Shown here in pieces: positions 5,587-5,738 of a stretch of DNA of 5,738 nucleotides (position 1 is the first letter of the stretch; each line of letters opens with the position of its first letter). This DNA is from Planctomycetota bacterium (GTDB lineage Bacteria; Planctomycetota; Phycisphaerae; UBA1845): positions 1,083 to 6,820 of the forward strand of contig JADFIX010000209.1 in NCBI GenBank assembly GCA_022566435.1, given 5' to 3'. A model generated the notes under the pieces. That model searched no databases, had not been told where the DNA came from, and saw nothing but the letters and a program-made list of their open reading frames with translations. Made by a program: the position numbers and the translations under genes.

Positions 5587-5738
5587 AGAACCGCCTGCCG
5601 ACCGACGGCGTCGACGCCGATCTCCAACCGATCATCACCATGCTTGGCGAAATACCGCTGGTCGACGAGGCCGGCGCCCTCGACGAAGCCGACGCGGCGC
5701 TCGACGCCTTTCGGGACGACCGCCGCACACTTCTCGAA
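5526..5738 (+). CDS. partial coding frame running off the right edge, product unknown
   Basis: An open plus-strand frame of 71 codons reaches the window end without a stop. It reads VIDALRAAQRASNRDRF, then about 50 more residues rich in Asp, Ala and Leu, including DLQPIITMLGEIPLV. Some 58 of 71 third codon positions are G or C, and the amino acids look like a soluble, largely helical acidic protein. The frames on the opposite strand here give Arg/Ser/Ala-rich low-complexity translations. GTG 5526 is offered as a start only for convenience. It has no ribosome binding site, and the same frame stays open upstream through residues such as DRIGS, so the gene may be cut at its 5' side near 5505-5520. 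I do not recognise the family. Confidence 0.45.
   Translation, partial: MIDALRAAQRASNRDRFEQAQNRLPTDGVDADLQPIITMLGEIPLVDEAGALDEADAALDAFRDDRRTLLE

Noticed and set aside
5442..5728. Two minus-strand open frames at the right end as the missing start of the subtilase
   Set aside because: Their translations are Arg/Ser/Ala-rich or show no subtilase motifs, and no frame there gives the expected sequence before FGPRDEDLAAPG.

Overview
The window most resembles a moderately GC-rich planctomycete-type bacterium. The main clue is the C-terminus of the protein encoded at 4177-5586: two calcium-loop motifs (DFDGNGLIDQLD and DFDTNGGIDLKD) separated by the ACMTGP phrase, a dockerin-like tail common in Planctomycetota. 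A secreted DUF1579 protein and a secreted zinc protease fit that origin. This is inference from a few proteins, not a phylogeny.

All five complete or near-complete genes lie on the minus strand. Transcription therefore runs from right to left. In that order they are: (1) 5586-4177, the C-terminal part of a subtilase followed by beta-sandwich modules and a dockerin-like tail; (2) 4025-3384, a secreted DUF1579 protein; (3) 3081-2476, a small lipoprotein of unknown function; (4) 2464-1136, a secreted HExxH metalloprotease with a DUF11 domain; (5) 863-24, a cytoplasmic alpha/beta hydrolase of the prolyl iminopeptidase type. Genes 3 and 4 form a tight two-gene operon: the ribosome binding site of the protease overlaps the stop codon of the lipoprotein gene. 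The other genes are separated by gaps of roughly 150-300 bases that hold promoter-like, palindromic and hairpin elements, so they look independently transcribed.

The right end is odd. Recognisable subtilase sequence stops abruptly near 5517, without the N-terminal two thirds of the peptidase domain. Immediately to the right, a different reading frame on the plus strand looks coding and runs off the window. The two pieces are head to head, each apparently missing its 5' part or start, which points to a rearrangement or an assembly chimera.

Functionally, four of the five minus-strand products are exported or lipid-anchored, and two are proteases or protease remnants, so the region is a neighbourhood of cell-surface and secreted proteins. 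I found no CRISPR array, tRNA, rRNA, transposase or recognisable defence system. Two start codons are moved downstream here because clear Shine-Dalgarno sequences and signal peptides support them: the lipoprotein starts at GTG 3081 and the DUF1579 protein at ATG 4025.
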